Assembly: GCA_020744225.1 (NCBI GenBank)
Contig: JAGMWG010000005.1
Span: 1,426,001 to 1,490,000 of the forward strand
DNA length: 64,000 bases
Direction of reading: 5' to 3'
DNA from: Paraphoma chrysanthemicola
Lineage: Eukaryota > Ascomycota > Dothideomycetes > Pleosporales > Phaeosphaeriaceae
The translations under genes were made by a program, and so were the position numbers. Position 1 is the stretch's first letter, and each line of letters begins with the position of its first letter. Below the pieces are notes generated by a model, which was not told where the DNA came from, ran no database searches, and worked only from the letters and a program-made list of their open reading frames with translations. Positions 23,255-34,170 of the stretch are shown here, in pieces.

Positions 23255-24778
23255 ATGAAAGAAGAAACCGAAGCAGCCGTGGACGTGGTAAGTACTGTTG
23301 GAGCCTATCCCGCTTATTGCCAAGGTCACGCGAGCTACCGCGACGAACACTTACTGACTCAGCTCGCACAGGCCAAAGGCGTGTTGCAAGATCTCGTCGT
23401 TGTCGTCTCTCTTGTCCGAACGTTGACGGAAAGTTTCGGATCTGCGAGCGATCTATATCGCAAGCTGAAGCGAAAGTCGAAATCAGAGTCTTCAAGTAGT
23501 GATGATGCCAAAGACAACCACGAACGGCGACCTCGTAAATCAAGTCGGAAGCGAAGAGATTCTAGCACGGATTCTGATCGCAAGCGAGGCCGTCATCACC
23601 ATATAAGGTGGAGGACCGGCACGAAAGATGATTTTAGCGATAGCGATGAGGAGATCATCAGCACCTCATCATCTCAAGTTTTGGCAGAGTACGATCGAGG
23701 TTATCGCAAGCTGGGCGAGCCATTTGCGCGTGGTGACTGTACGCAAGCTACTCTTATTCTGTCTTTGAGTCTAGTACACTAACTAGTGATAGTAACGACG
23801 CAATGTCAGCTTCAGTCGCAAATCATCCAACTTCAGCACACCCTGCTCAGCATCCATCAGGATTATATGCTAAGCACCTATCTTACACCATCTTCCTCGC
23901 ATTCACATCTCATCCGCCTGATACAGACAACGCGGACGGCTCGTATGGCCTCAGTTCAAGCACTTCATATGCAATACCAGCGAATGCTCTCTGAGCGACC
24001 CAGTGTGCCTGATCCACCTCGAAACATACCTGGAGCCTACCCTACGCCGCCTCGCAGGAATCCGCGCCACGACAGCGCAAACAGACGAGGGCGATCTCAC
24101 AGTAGAGGCAGAAGTAGGAGCAGTAGCTCAGAGCGCGCCCGCGACCCAGGGAGAGTCACCATCCAACCGTATCCAAAGCCTGATCTTGATCGAGACCGGA
24201 TCACCATCCAGCCATATCCTGGGCTTGATCTGGATAAAGACCGGATAACGATACAACCATACCCAAAACCCGATTTGGACTCAGGACGAGTTACAATACA
24301 GCCATATCCTTTGCCTGAAAGAGATTCAGGTCGGGTGTCAATTCTACCGTTTCCGACTCCAAAGCCCGACTACAAGCCAAAGCCAAGGCCTCATTCACAC
24401 AGTCGAAAATTGTTCTGTGTTTACGCACGCGATCTCCAGGAGCATTCTCGCCTTCCTTTGACGGACAACTACAAGGCCTGTGGTGATAACTTATGTCCGT
24501 ATTGCCACGCCCATGTTGCCATCCGACCTGGCAAGGCATGGGAAATCATTGCCGACGGATGCAAGGATGGCGACAAGCGTCGCGTGTTTCTGGTCAAGAA
24601 TCGCTTCATTGTGAAGTGTCACAGAGAAGGCGAAGGCTTTGCATGCGTGTTGTGTGCAAGATTCAAGGACTCGGACACGACTTGCAGGGACGTTGGGCTG
24701 CTTATGGAGCATTTGTGGAAGGATCACACGGGACAAGAGTTGGAGAAGGACGACGATGTGTTTGAGATTGACGTATAG
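23255..24778 (+). CDS. Hypothetical protein with 15-residue repeats and C-terminal zinc-finger-like domain
   Basis: Three exons (23255-23287, 23363-23732, 23793-24778) join to 462 aa; the second intron boundary is the least certain, chosen because a CTAAC branch site lies before the TAG acceptor. The N-terminal part is helical with a hydrophobic stretch (DLVVVVSLVRTLTESFG). A Ser/Arg/Lys-rich tract (KRKSKSESSSS; later RRGRSHSRGRSRSSSS) resembles SR-type segments. Then come about five tandem 15-residue units, pattern RxTIQPYPxPDLDxx, at 24152-24370. The last 130 residues are ordered and Cys/His-rich: CGDNLCPYCHAH, FIVKCHREGEGFACVLC, and EHLWKDH, which could bind zinc as a C2H2-like finger. Similar C-terminal domains occur in hypothetical ascomycete proteins. 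RNA or nucleic-acid binding is a guess. Confidence 0.72.
24152..24370 (+). repeat. 45-bp in-frame tandem repeat (about 4.9 units)
   Basis: Units begin at 24152, 24197, 24242, 24287 and 24332, each 45 bp, the last one shorter and more diverged. Each encodes a 15-residue unit around TIQPYP. Units differ at many third positions, so protein sequence is kept better than DNA. Confidence 0.85.
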
Positions 24779-24909
24779 GAAGAGTCGTCATGAGGTAATT
24801 TTTCTTCGGTTTAGGAGTTTTAGGTTGGCTTTGATTCCATATTTGATACCCATAGAGTCGCTTCATCGCGAAATTAATACTACGCTTGGTTCATAGACAG
24901 CGTTCTACC

Positions 24910-25916
24910 CTAAAAAGTCGCGAGGATCTCAACGTCACCCACATCCCTAATCTCCAGCACCCCTCTCTTGCTCTTCTTCGCATCGCAGGTATACGCGCTC
25001 CCAAAATACCACCTATGCGCCTCAACATCAGGGATAATCCACGCCTGATTCCCTTTCAGGATATTCACAGCACCATCAATTACCTGAATATCACCCGTTC
25101 CCACATCCTGCTTATTGGGCTTGTTGATGTAGTACTCAGGGCTAATATGCACGTATCCCATGGTGATCAGCGGGACCTTGGGAACTGGGTCGTTCCAATG
25201 CGTGACACGGAAATTGCCACCAGGCTGGTTGGTAATGTAGCTGCTAATCTTCGATCCGCCAATGCGCGGCGAGCCGAAATTGTACAGCGCGACTTTGAGG
25301 CCGGAATTGCGTAGTTGCGCAGCTGCGAACGATGCGATGGCGCCGCCGAGCGAGTGACCTGCTGCGCTGATTTGGTAATTGGGGTACGTGGTGGATGCTT
25401 GCTTGACGGCGGGTATGACGCGGTCGCGTGCATCGACCCAGCTGTTCCAGAAGCCGCGGTGGGCGGTGCAGCCGGAGCAGATATCGGTGTTGACGGTGTC
25501 GAATTGAAAGTTGGTGATCCAGGCGTCGATAGTGGTGCTGCCGCGGAAAGAAACGACGATGAGTTTGTTGGTGTGGTCCACAGCGACGTAGCCAGCGACG
25601 TCGGTGTCCGTCTCCTCTCTGCTTATTGTCAGACTACCGACAAGAAACGTTATGAGGAGATGGCTTACCGATCATATTCAATGACAGTCGCAGAGTCGGC
25701 TGACTCGACTTGCGGACAATTGCCAGAAGCACAAGTTATCTGATCTCCCGGCGAGCCAAAGTTGCTTGCACAGTATGCAGCCGAAGCATATTCCCGCATC
25801 AGCTTGAAGCTGCTCAGTTGATTCGCTTGAACCCCCCTCTTATCTGCAATGAGTGGTGCGGCATCGCTAGTGATCCAAAGTAGCACAGAAAGAAGGACTG
25901 TGTAAAAGAACGACAT
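24910..25916 (-). CDS. Secreted class-3 lipase (triacylglycerol lipase/feruloyl esterase type)
   Basis: Two exons (25669-25916, 24910-25618) join to 318 aa. The enzyme hydrolyses ester bonds of triacylglycerols or related esters outside the cell. A signal peptide (1-19) is followed by a short pro-segment ending in the dibasic Kex2-type site ADKR. The catalytic core shows FRGST (oxyanion region), the nucleophile elbow GHSLGG with Ser at about 172, the acid in HWNDPVPKVP and the base in DVEAHRWYFG. Cys pairs (YCASN, CASGNC, CSGC) fit disulphides of fungal lipases such as the Thermomyces type. The acceptor of the single 50-nt intron is an AAGCAG tandem, so one extra Arg could be included. Length is normal. 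Substrate (lipid or feruloyl ester) cannot be settled from sequence. Confidence 0.9.
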
Positions 25917-26720
25917 ATTTGCAATGAGCGACAGATTTGGAAGTGAACGACAATGAGAAGATAAAGCGACGGCAGCGATAGCCTCAAGCTCGCAAGCTTT
26001 TCAAACGGCTCTACCAGCGATCATATACACAGCAGAACCTCGTACTTGGTGTTGACCGTGGAAGCCATGCTGCAGGCCCATCACGCGAGGTGAAGTCCCG
26101 ACTTCCATATCAGGCAATGCAGGAAGCCACGCTACGTCCCGCTCCTTCCGTTGTGCCTGAAGACATTGAAGGATTCGGAAATCATTGGGAGACAGTAAAT
26201 CAGGAGGCTTGCTTGCTCCTTTGAGCTTGTCACGGCGGTTGTGCGATTCTGGTCGTTCATTGGCTGCACTCAAAGAGGCTACCATAGGGCCGGCGTCTGC
26301 GACGCGGCACAAGTTGCATGGTGTATTTGGGGCCGTAGACGTCGGCGTTATCGTATCTGGGTCGTTTGGCAGGTCGTAACGACGTGTCCAAATTTATCTC
26401 GTCGGTTGTTGTTGCAATAGAGGAGAGTGTAAAAGTGGGGAAGACTCGTGCGCTCAGGAGAAGGTCAAAGCACCCAAGCTACAGGCGCTGACAAAGTGGG
26501 AAGTAGCGCGGCCCTGCTTCCCCGCGATGTCTTCCATCAACAACAAGACAGCAGCGTCGTGGTCATCAGAGGAAGTCATTGTTCGCGATTCAAATTGATT
26601 CTTTCTGCCTAACTAACACGGTGACACGAAAACTGGCAGTACCATACGCTCGAGAAGCCTAGAAGGACGCCATCCATTCGCCTGCTGCGAATACGCACAC
26701 GCCCATCAAACTAGACAACC
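25917..26720. other. Intergenic region between two minus-strand hydrolase genes
   Basis: Contains the lipase promoter and the 3' end of the next gene. The 103-codon minus frame at 26001-26312 shows no domain. Nothing else noted. Confidence 0.45.
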
Positions 26721-27730
26721 TCAAGACCAATTCGCATGCTGGACGACCCAGTTGTCCTTGGTCAAGCCGTCATTCAATATATACGCCTTTGCAGTCGCAT
26801 TGTCTCTCCATTGCCACTCGAGATAAGCTACGGCTGCCTTGCCTTGCTTTCCTCCATTGGTGGCTTGAAATGTGCCACCGTGACCTGTGTCAAGGTTCGC
26901 TCGAAGCTTTGGCAGACCAGCGTTGAGAAGTGCGTAGTCTTTCGCAGACTGTGTTTGGTAAGTAAGACGAGATCCGAGTCGCGATATAAGGATCAACTCA
27001 CGGTCTCGTACCCCATGTCTTTGGTTCCGCCAATGAGGTAAGCCACTGGTACTTTGATCTCCTGCAGCAGGTATCGACGATCGTCCTGGAAGATGGCAAT
27101 GTTGAACATGATGATCCGCTTGACTCGTTCGTCATGATAGGCTGTCGACATGGCTTCCAAACCACCACAACTGTGACCGGCGGTTGTCACTTTGGTCAAG
27201 TCGATATTACCATACTTCTTTGCCTTGCCAGCGAAAGCCCAGTCCAAAGAGTCGCGCATATCTTGGACCTTACTCTGCTGGGCAGTGCTGCCTGCTCCCG
27301 TTGGACTCCCGTCAGCGGCAATCACATATCCATAGCTGGCTATTTCGACGAGTAGGCGTTCATATTCGCCCGCATTGAGCATGCAAGCTCCATTGCCCCA
27401 AGCAATGAAGGGCAAGCTAAGATTCCCGCTCGGAGGTATCTTGGGTGCGAAGATAGTGTGACCAGGGAGGGTAGAGTCCGTGGTCATCACCGCAGGATAC
27501 GGTCCTGATCCTGATGTTTTCGCTCCGGCACCCTTCGGTGCCTCAGGACCTGTTCCTCCGGCGCCTGCATATTTTGGCAGTTCGGAAAGAGGAATGCTGA
27601 ATATTCCACCGGCGTAGTCTCCATCCCCCTTGGCTGGAAAGTTGCCCGGTGCCGGCTTGAATGTTTGAGGAAGAGCTATACTTAATGCGGGCGCAAAGCT
27701 CAAAAGTCCTAGAAAAGTGACGTGAATCAT
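26721..27730 (-). CDS. Secreted alpha/beta hydrolase (chlorophyllase/PAF-acetylhydrolase-like)
   Basis: Two exons (27002-27730, 26721-26948; intron 53 nt, phase 0) join to 318 aa. A signal peptide of about 20 residues ends near SIALP. A Gly-rich stretch follows (about 52-77). The core shows PFIAWGNGACMLNAGEYERLL, written here only as family context: PFIAWGNG is the oxyanion strand. GHSCGG puts the nucleophile Ser at about 187; the acid is likely in GGTKDMGY and the base in DTGHGG in exon 2. This arrangement, with a Cys after the nucleophile, is typical of fungal secreted hydrolases related to chlorophyllase and PAF-acetylhydrolase families. It lies in tandem with the lipase gene, same strand, and both may feed on lipid or ester substrates. 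The exact substrate is unknown. Confidence 0.82.
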
Positions 27731-28299
27731 GCTGTAGACAGATCTGAGTGAACAAGTAGCTTGACGAAGTCTCGAGAAGAAGATGCACTATCACTTACAC
27801 AACGGGAACTTATACGCGCAGAGAATATTCCAGGTGCCTCATTTAGCAAGAACCGAGGTTCACTACCGTGTATCCTCGCCGACATGGATACCAGGATGAT
27901 GCAGTCTGGCGAGATGTGCATCAAGCTGGGCATGCACGGTTAAAGTGGGAACCTGGGGAAGATCATCCATCGGATCCCACATCGGCAAATTGTATATTGA
28001 TTCCTACGATTCCCCACATCGAGAGTCATCACATGCTTCGCACAAAGCATTCAAAGTCAGAATTTTGCATTTTACTATCGCTATACGTCAATTCCACGAT
28101 GGTTGGATGGCTGACGCGTCGTTCACAGCCCGAAGACAGAAAACCAGTGGTGATGGCAAAGCGGAGAGTGGTCGGAATACAAGGATCGTCTATGCTTAAC
28201 CAGCACGTGTGCCGCAGCTCCCTGAAAGTCGTCGAACACAAGTCATGAACCAAGGAAATGACCCGCCAGCACTAAACCTATTGTGCTTAGGCATAGAGA
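27731..28299. other. Intergenic region between hydrolase and GT2 genes
   Basis: Promoter of the secreted hydrolase and 3' end of the GT2 gene. Short plus-strand frames show no domain. No repeat or RNA gene seen. Confidence 0.45.
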
Positions 28300-29877
28300 T
28301 CACGCTGACACATTGTGAGCCTTCGGCAGCTTGCGTCCTGACCAGGCCAGGTCCCAGAAGGTGCAAGCCGTGTATACCTTAAGTAGCGAATGCCAATAAG
28401 CAAATAGTGGGTAAGCTGGGATAACAAAGTACAACAAAAAGTCCACTGGATATGCCCAGAACCACGGAATAGTCTTGACAAGCTTTGAAAGCCAGATGAA
28501 GCCAACGAGAGCGCAAAGCATGACCGCGCGATTGGTAGACTGCGCGTAAAGCTCAGTCTGTGTCAAGGTATAGACAGTGAGGCCGTCCCAGAACAGAGCC
28601 GCATTGTATAGCCATGGGAAGTAAGTTGTCCACAATGTCAGCGGCCACTTGATCCACACTGTGCGATCGATGAAGATGGCAATTGGATTCTGACGGAACG
28701 TAGTACGGCTCCATCGCTTGCACTGATCAGGAAACTTCAGTGGATACGTCCCGAGCGTTGTGGTCATGGTAGCTTCCTTCGAGGACTGAATCTTTACATC
28801 CCAGCCGTGGTTGATGACCCAGCGAGTAATGAAGTTGTCGTCGTCAGCGGTCACTGGACCCCAGCCTGGAAAGTGGTCGCCGAAGCGAAGAACATACTCA
28901 TTTAGGAACCCTTCCATGAAGAGGGCGTCTTTGACGATGCTCGTTCGGATGAGGCTAGACCGGCCAGACACACAGAAGACCCCACCGTCGGCGGCGTTAG
29001 TGGCGCGGACCTCGAAGTTATGTCGAATGAGATACAAACCACCAATCGTGTTCCAGAAACCCGCGACGTACTGTTTCCATAGACCCGTCATAACGGGCAG
29101 GGTTAAATCACGCGGGTGCGGAAGACGCTTTACCCACTTGCGTGTGCCAACGAAGCCTACCTTTTCCGAGCCAAAAGCAGGAAGTGTGGCGGCAAGAAAG
29201 CGAGGATGCCAGATGGCCGTGTCATCAACCATGACGAGGATGCCAGTGTCGACCCTCTCAAAGGCGTGGACGACCTGTTGGCGCTTATTCGACATACCAG
29301 CGTTGACCACAACAATGTCAGTGGCCAAATCCATTGGCTTTAGATCGTGTTGTACCTGATAAGTGGATGAGCCTGTCTTGATATCAGCCAAAATCGCCGG
29401 TAGCGCTTTCTCAACATCATGTGCAGCATTGTCAGTGTTGGTCGAAAAGACAAGCCGAGCTGGACGATTGACAAGGATTGCAGCAACCATCTCGACGTAG
29501 CTAAGATTACCTTGTGGGCCTACCGTTGGTACGATGACCGTGCAATCGTTAGAAGTGATCTCGAAATCATTGGTGGCGACTGCAATGCGATATGTGAACC
29601 AGAAGGCAATGTTGACCAGTGTGCGCCAGTATCGGAAGACAAGAAGCGCGACGAACCACACAAGTGCGGTATCATTAGCTGTCTGAGCTGCAATAGCCGA
29701 GCCCAAGAGGAAGACCGACGGCGTAATGTGAAGAAGGAGACCTAGCGTGGTCAGGAAAGAAGGAGGGTTCGGCTTGCGATGGGCGTCGTACATAACGAAG
29801 ATAGTCCAGAGGACCATACTAAATGTGAACGTGACACCCATCGCTACTGGCCAGTCAATGGACACAGGGGTCGTCAT
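28300..29877 (-). CDS. Type-2 glycosyltransferase, membrane polysaccharide synthase
   Basis: Single exon, 525 aa. GT2 synthases polymerise a sugar from a nucleotide-sugar and export it through their own membrane domain. Three N-terminal hydrophobic segments (about 11-30, 40-64, 70-100) precede the cytosolic catalytic domain. VIVPTVGPQGN marks the nucleotide-binding start. VMVDDTAIW (Asp218-Asp219) is the UDP/metal-binding DD motif. TADDDNF (345-347) supplies the catalytic acid region, and QCKRW (385-389) is the Q/RxxRW product-binding motif. Several more hydrophobic segments follow (about 408-500). The architecture matches hyaluronan/cellulose-synthase-like GT2 proteins, including the fungal type shown in Zymoseptoria to be needed for hyphal growth on surfaces. 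The first ATG, at 29877, was used; upstream frame has only GTG. The sugar made is unknown. Confidence 0.88.
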   Translation of the reverse strand: MTTPVSIDWPVAMGVTFTFSMVLWTIFVMYDAHRKPNPPSFLTTLGLLLHITPSVFLLGSAIAAQTANDTALVWFVALLVFRYWRTLVNIAFWFTYRIAVATNDFEITSNDCTVIVPTVGPQGNLSYVEMVAAILVNRPARLVFSTNTDNAAHDVEKALPAILADIKTGSSTYQVQHDLKPMDLATDIVVVNAGMSNKRQQVVHAFERVDTGILVMVDDTAIWHPRFLAATLPAFGSEKVGFVGTRKWVKRLPHPRDLTLPVMTGLWKQYVAGFWNTIGGLYLIRHNFEVRATNAADGGVFCVSGRSSLIRTSIVKDALFMEGFLNEYVLRFGDHFPGWGPVTADDDNFITRWVINHGWDVKIQSSKEATMTTTLGTYPLKFPDQCKRWSRTTFRQNPIAIFIDRTVWIKWPLTLWTTYFPWLYNAALFWDGLTVYTLTQTELYAQSTNRAVMLCALVGFIWLSKLVKTIPWFWAYPVDFLLYFVIPAYPLFAYWHSLLKVYTACTFWDLAWSGRKLPKAHNVSA

Positions 29878-31389
29878 GTCGCTTCGATATGTGAAGGCCG
29901 TGCTTCGTATGACTTTTACCAGTTTCGGGTATGTGATCGAGTTCGTACTAGAGTTGTTGTTGCAACTTGGGTGTGCTTGGTGATGAGAAGGATAGACATA
30001 CTGCTCGGAAGAGTCAGATAATCCCTCTGGAGCACCCACTGTGCGGCCATATTGGGTGAAGGACCTGTTCACGGGTGAAGACCACTGTTAGAGGCAACAA
30101 TGACTGCACCCATCGGTCTCATGAGACGTGCAGGGTTAAGGATACAATTGCGTTAACATCATTTCACCGCCGTGACACTGGAGACAGAGGGACTTAATCA
30201 CAGCTCGGGCCAATCGAATTGGAACACGCTCTGACATTCCAACAACGTGCTGTGATTAAGTGGCCAACTGAAGTGGGTAACCTAGACTCAACGACGCACT
30301 CAGCACATTGTGTAGCAACAATACTCTCCTCAACCCTTGCATCGTATGCTAAACATGCGGACATTTCTTATGGTCTTGGGCCATCTACATACTAGGCAAA
30401 GACTTTGTCGACTAGTCGAGTGTATGATGAGATGACATACTGCGCAAATGTTCCGTCCTCATGGATTAAGTCAAGTAAACTGAGGTGAAAATACCATCTC
30501 GAGTGATTCGAGTACTATACATATCGTTTCTAATGCGAGCTAGCAGTCTCAAGAGGTTGCGGAAAGCGGTGCACCATGACAGTATCTGTCGGCCGCTAGG
30601 AGTATTGACGTGAACGTTAGGCTAGTAGGTGGCTTTGGCGAGTATGTTACGCTCAAAGCGCTGCATAACCTTAAATTCGAACCTCTCACTTCGATTAGGT
30701 ATCATCCGAGGAGAGATACGAAAATCCTCCAAAGCATTCAAGGTCATTACAGGTACTCGTTCATCCACCCTCTACGTTAGCACGTGTGGCAGGTGCGATG
30801 TTGAAGTTAGCCGCAGCATATTGATTGATGTAGGCTACCGCGCCCTTAGTAACATGGGCAAATAATCTTCATGAGAAGCCTCTTCGCACGCTCCTAGGAC
30901 GGAGTTAAGACTAAAGGCTTCGTCGGAAAGTTTGCAACAGGCAAGTCGGACCGCTCGAGCTCCCATTGGCTCGCATCCGTGAGCAATTCTTAGCTCTTGC
31001 TATAATGACTTGGCAAGTTGGTGATGTTGTCAGCAAAACATGCATTTGTCAGAAGTGGTAAGCAGATTTCTTAGATGCAGCGTATTGGCAGCTCCTTTGA
31101 CTGAAGGTATGCGAATGCGTTCGTCGTCCGAGAACTGTTGCTGACATGGACTGAAGATAGACACGAACCATTTCGTCCGCAATTGTCATTCTTATCGGCC
31201 CGTTGTCAAACACTGAATCTTGCACCATCGATCCCATTGTGATGAAAAGGTTGCAAAAAAAAGTATTAAGGCTGCTCAGAATGGCGTAGAATAGAAGTAC
31301 AAGCAAGTCCTCTCATAGTACCAGACTCCAGCGCCAACAACAACGCGTCTGAGAGAACGATTGAAATTCTTCTGCACCCTCTTCTCAAA
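29878..31389. other. Divergent intergenic region with inverted repeat
   Basis: Between the minus-strand GT2 gene and the plus-strand SDR gene. No credible frame. A nested inverted repeat lies at 30193-30260. A poly-A run (31255-31262) is near the SDR promoter. Confidence 0.5.
30193..30260. repeat. Nested inverted repeat (12-bp perfect arms)
   Basis: Arms CTTAATCACAGC (30193-30204) and GCTGTGATTAAG (30249-30260) are exact reverse complements, 44 nt apart. Inside are TTGGAA/TTCCAA (30219-30224 and 30237-30242) and a CCAAT-CGA-ATTGG palindrome. No flanking target duplication was seen. It lies about 320 nt upstream of the GT2 start codon. Confidence 0.65.
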
Positions 31390-32424
31390 ATGGCCTCCAA
31401 CTCGGCTTTCGACAATAAAACCAGCGCTCTTGAGGTCGCACGCACCTACTCTTCGCAGGCCCGTGGCAAGACTGTCCTCATCACTGGTGTCTCGAAAGAT
31501 GGCATTGGGGAAGCTATTGCTCGTGCTTTCGCCTATGGCGGTGCCTCTACGATCATCATAACCGGTCGAGACGATACTCGTCTGTCCTCGATCACCAAGG
31601 ACCTTTCCATCGACTATCCATCGGTCAAATTGCAGCCTCACAAATTGGATCTTACCTCTCTTGAGGCTACTCGTCGTTCTGCAAACGAACTTCTTGAGGA
31701 CGAGACGATACCGAAAATCGACATTGTGGTCGCAAATGCTGGAGGTTCATTTCACGGTCCCAGAACAGTGACACCAGATGGCCTCGAGTCGCACCTCGCC
31801 ATCAACCACCTTAGTCACTACCTCTTTGTCACCACTCTCCTGCCCAAGCTCCGTCTTGCTGCTCAACAATCGGCGCCGGGAGACACGCGTGTAGTCGTGA
31901 TGAGCAGCCTCGCCACAGTCGTTTCACCCTTCCGATTTGCGGACTACAACCTCGAAGGCAAACCTGTCCCGGCAGACGAAGCGCCCAACTGGGCTATTCT
32001 GAAGCAACTCTTGGGCCTTGAAGAGCATGAAGGCTATGACTCGGAGGTTGCGTACGGGCAGAGCAAGACAGCCAACGCGCTCTTCGCTGTACATTTAAAC
32101 ACTCTCTTCTCAAGCGAAGGTATCTTTGCATTCGCACTCCATCCGGGAGGTGTGCAGAGTCGAGCAGCGAAAAAGGTTCTAGGTGCCATGACGGAGGAGC
32201 AGAGGGCGAAAGTGACTATTCCATTCGACAAAGATATTGACCAAGGCGCTGCGACTCCCTTAGTAGCCGCACTGGATCGCGGACTAACGCCGGAGAAAGG
32301 TGTTTTCTTGAATGACTGTCAAGTCATGGATGCGCCCCCGTACGCAGTCAGCAAGGAAAATGCCCAGAAGTTATGGAAGTTGAGTGAGGAGATCATCGCG
32401 CAGAAGCTTGGGTCTGCTGTGTAA
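31390..32424 (+). CDS. Short-chain dehydrogenase/reductase (retinol-dehydrogenase/WWOX-like)
   Basis: Single exon, 344 aa. SDR enzymes oxidise alcohols or reduce carbonyls with NAD(P). The Rossmann Gly motif is TGVSKDGIG (about 32-40). VANAGG corresponds to the NNAG motif, MSSLA carries the catalytic Ser, and YGQSK gives Tyr222 and Lys226. The C-terminal substrate region includes HPGGVQSRAAKK, typical of the WW-domain-oxidoreductase/retinol dehydrogenase branch, though no WW domain is present. An Arg after the second strand (TGRDDTRL) suggests NADP preference. No targeting signal is seen, so it is probably cytosolic. The ATG follows CTCAAA, a good fungal start context. Substrate unknown. Confidence 0.88.
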   Translation: MASNSAFDNKTSALEVARTYSSQARGKTVLITGVSKDGIGEAIARAFAYGGASTIIITGRDDTRLSSITKDLSIDYPSVKLQPHKLDLTSLEATRRSANELLEDETIPKIDIVVANAGGSFHGPRTVTPDGLESHLAINHLSHYLFVTTLLPKLRLAAQQSAPGDTRVVVMSSLATVVSPFRFADYNLEGKPVPADEAPNWAILKQLLGLEEHEGYDSEVAYGQSKTANALFAVHLNTLFSSEGIFAFALHPGGVQSRAAKKVLGAMTEEQRAKVTIPFDKDIDQGAATPLVAALDRGLTPEKGVFLNDCQVMDAPPYAVSKENAQKLWKLSEEIIAQKLGSAV

Positions 32425-34170
32425 GTCAGCCTTGAAGTGGATAGATAAACAAAGATCAGGTCAAGATACGGAACAAGCTTTCTTTAGCGCATATGATATA
32501 ACTATATATGTCAATACGTCATGCAGACCTAATTCGCCTGGTATAGCATCGTTTCTTGTTCTCGAAGCCTCTGTGCTCGTTGAGGAATTCGATGACCTTC
32601 CACGAGCAGGGCATACTACCCGTGGGAAACAGGCTTCATGCTGCTACTAAAAGTACCTTGCTTTCATTACATATTGAAGTAGGCCCCTGTCTTGAATCCT
32701 GGGTTGATTTGGCAGACGATGCTGTCCTTTCGGCGAGCGACTGGAGGTGAACCTCGACAAGAGCGGTTGCGTTTTTCTGACAAGCCCGGAAACAGGCAAA
32801 TATAAAAACTGCAAAGGTGACGGTCGCAGCCAATAGCAGTCCCCATACTTGAAGTAGCGAAGACTGCTTATGGTGAGTGCGGTTTCTGAGTCACGTGTTT
32901 TCGCTTCAGGCAGGTACATCTGCCTACTTCCGCGGTCCAGCAGAACTTCGATTTTCGTCCGCAACAGAAAGTTCCCGCTCGAGCTGACGACCAGCCCCAG
33001 AATGTCATATCATGTCTTGCATGTGCCGAGCTAGTTAAGGGGAGTTCTGCGCGCTTTTTCGATCTAGATTGTGGTTAAGGCGCGGATTTTCGGCGGCGTC
33101 TTCGCTCCGTCCTCGGGGCTGCCGTTGTGGCGCCCCTTTCAGGCACCGCACGTTGTCGCGACTCGCGATCCTGCAGGCTACGAAGCGCGTCTCTCCAGCA
33201 TTGGTACCAAGAAGATAGGACCAAACGACATCAGCTGCGCCAGCATCGGCGTCCCTTGCAACTTCCAAGGGGTCAAAACGTTCATTAGTGAGGAAAGACA
33301 ATAGCAACATACAACCTTCGAAAGCCATCACCATGCGTGGACTGCGATCATGACCCGCCCATTACACCGTGTACTACTGCGGTACGTAGCCAGGAGGCCC
33401 CTCAAAAGGCCCAGGTCGCCTGGACACTCAATGTTACTGTCGACAGTCTACTGGTGTGAGCCTCGTCGATTTTTTACTCAATCTTAGATGCAAGCCCCGC
33501 GGCATCTGGCCAGCTGAGGTACTTGCCCTGTCTTCAAGCCACCATCAGCCTCGCGCGCTAGAGCGACTAGTACACGGCATTTCATGCAGTCCGTATCGAC
33601 GTACATAGCCATAAGCACCTGTGACAAAATATCTTTTCAATGTTCACTCCGAAAAGCTCAGGATGGCATGCTAATCGTGCATTAAAAATGCCCCTAGATG
33701 ATCATTCAGCACTCGACCACTATCTTTGGAATTGAGGGAGCCCGAGGATGCCATTCTATAGAAACAACGGATTACCGCATTTCTTTGGTTCAACACTGCA
33801 CGTCGCTTTTTAGCTTCGCCTGGGCCAGCTCTGCCAAGCTAGCGCAAGCCCTCCGTTTGATCTTGGCAGGTACAGGATCATTGCGTCAAGACAATCGCCC
33901 GTCAGCCCGTCGGACTCATGCAAGACGCAAACGGGTAGGGGAACTTCAGTAGTCCGAAGAAGTCCAAGCGATCTCGCATGTCTGAATCAGGAGGCCTGCC
34001 GTCTACCATGTAAAAGAGCATCAAGGACCACCTCTTGCAGTTCCTCAGCAACATTCATTCAGTAATTTTTCTCTTTTGCGTCTTTGGCCATATTTGGCTG
34101 TTCACTCGCTTTCGTCTTTCAACACACACTCGCTCACGTCACTCTTTTGGAAACATAGTATACCTCCATA
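32425..34170. other. Gene-free stretch
   Basis: 1.75 kb without a credible gene. Two opposite frames at 33035-33334 and 33071-33304 overlap and look like chance. The last 100 bases before 34171 are C/T-rich (CTCACGTCACTC), consistent with a promoter and leader. Confidence 0.5.
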
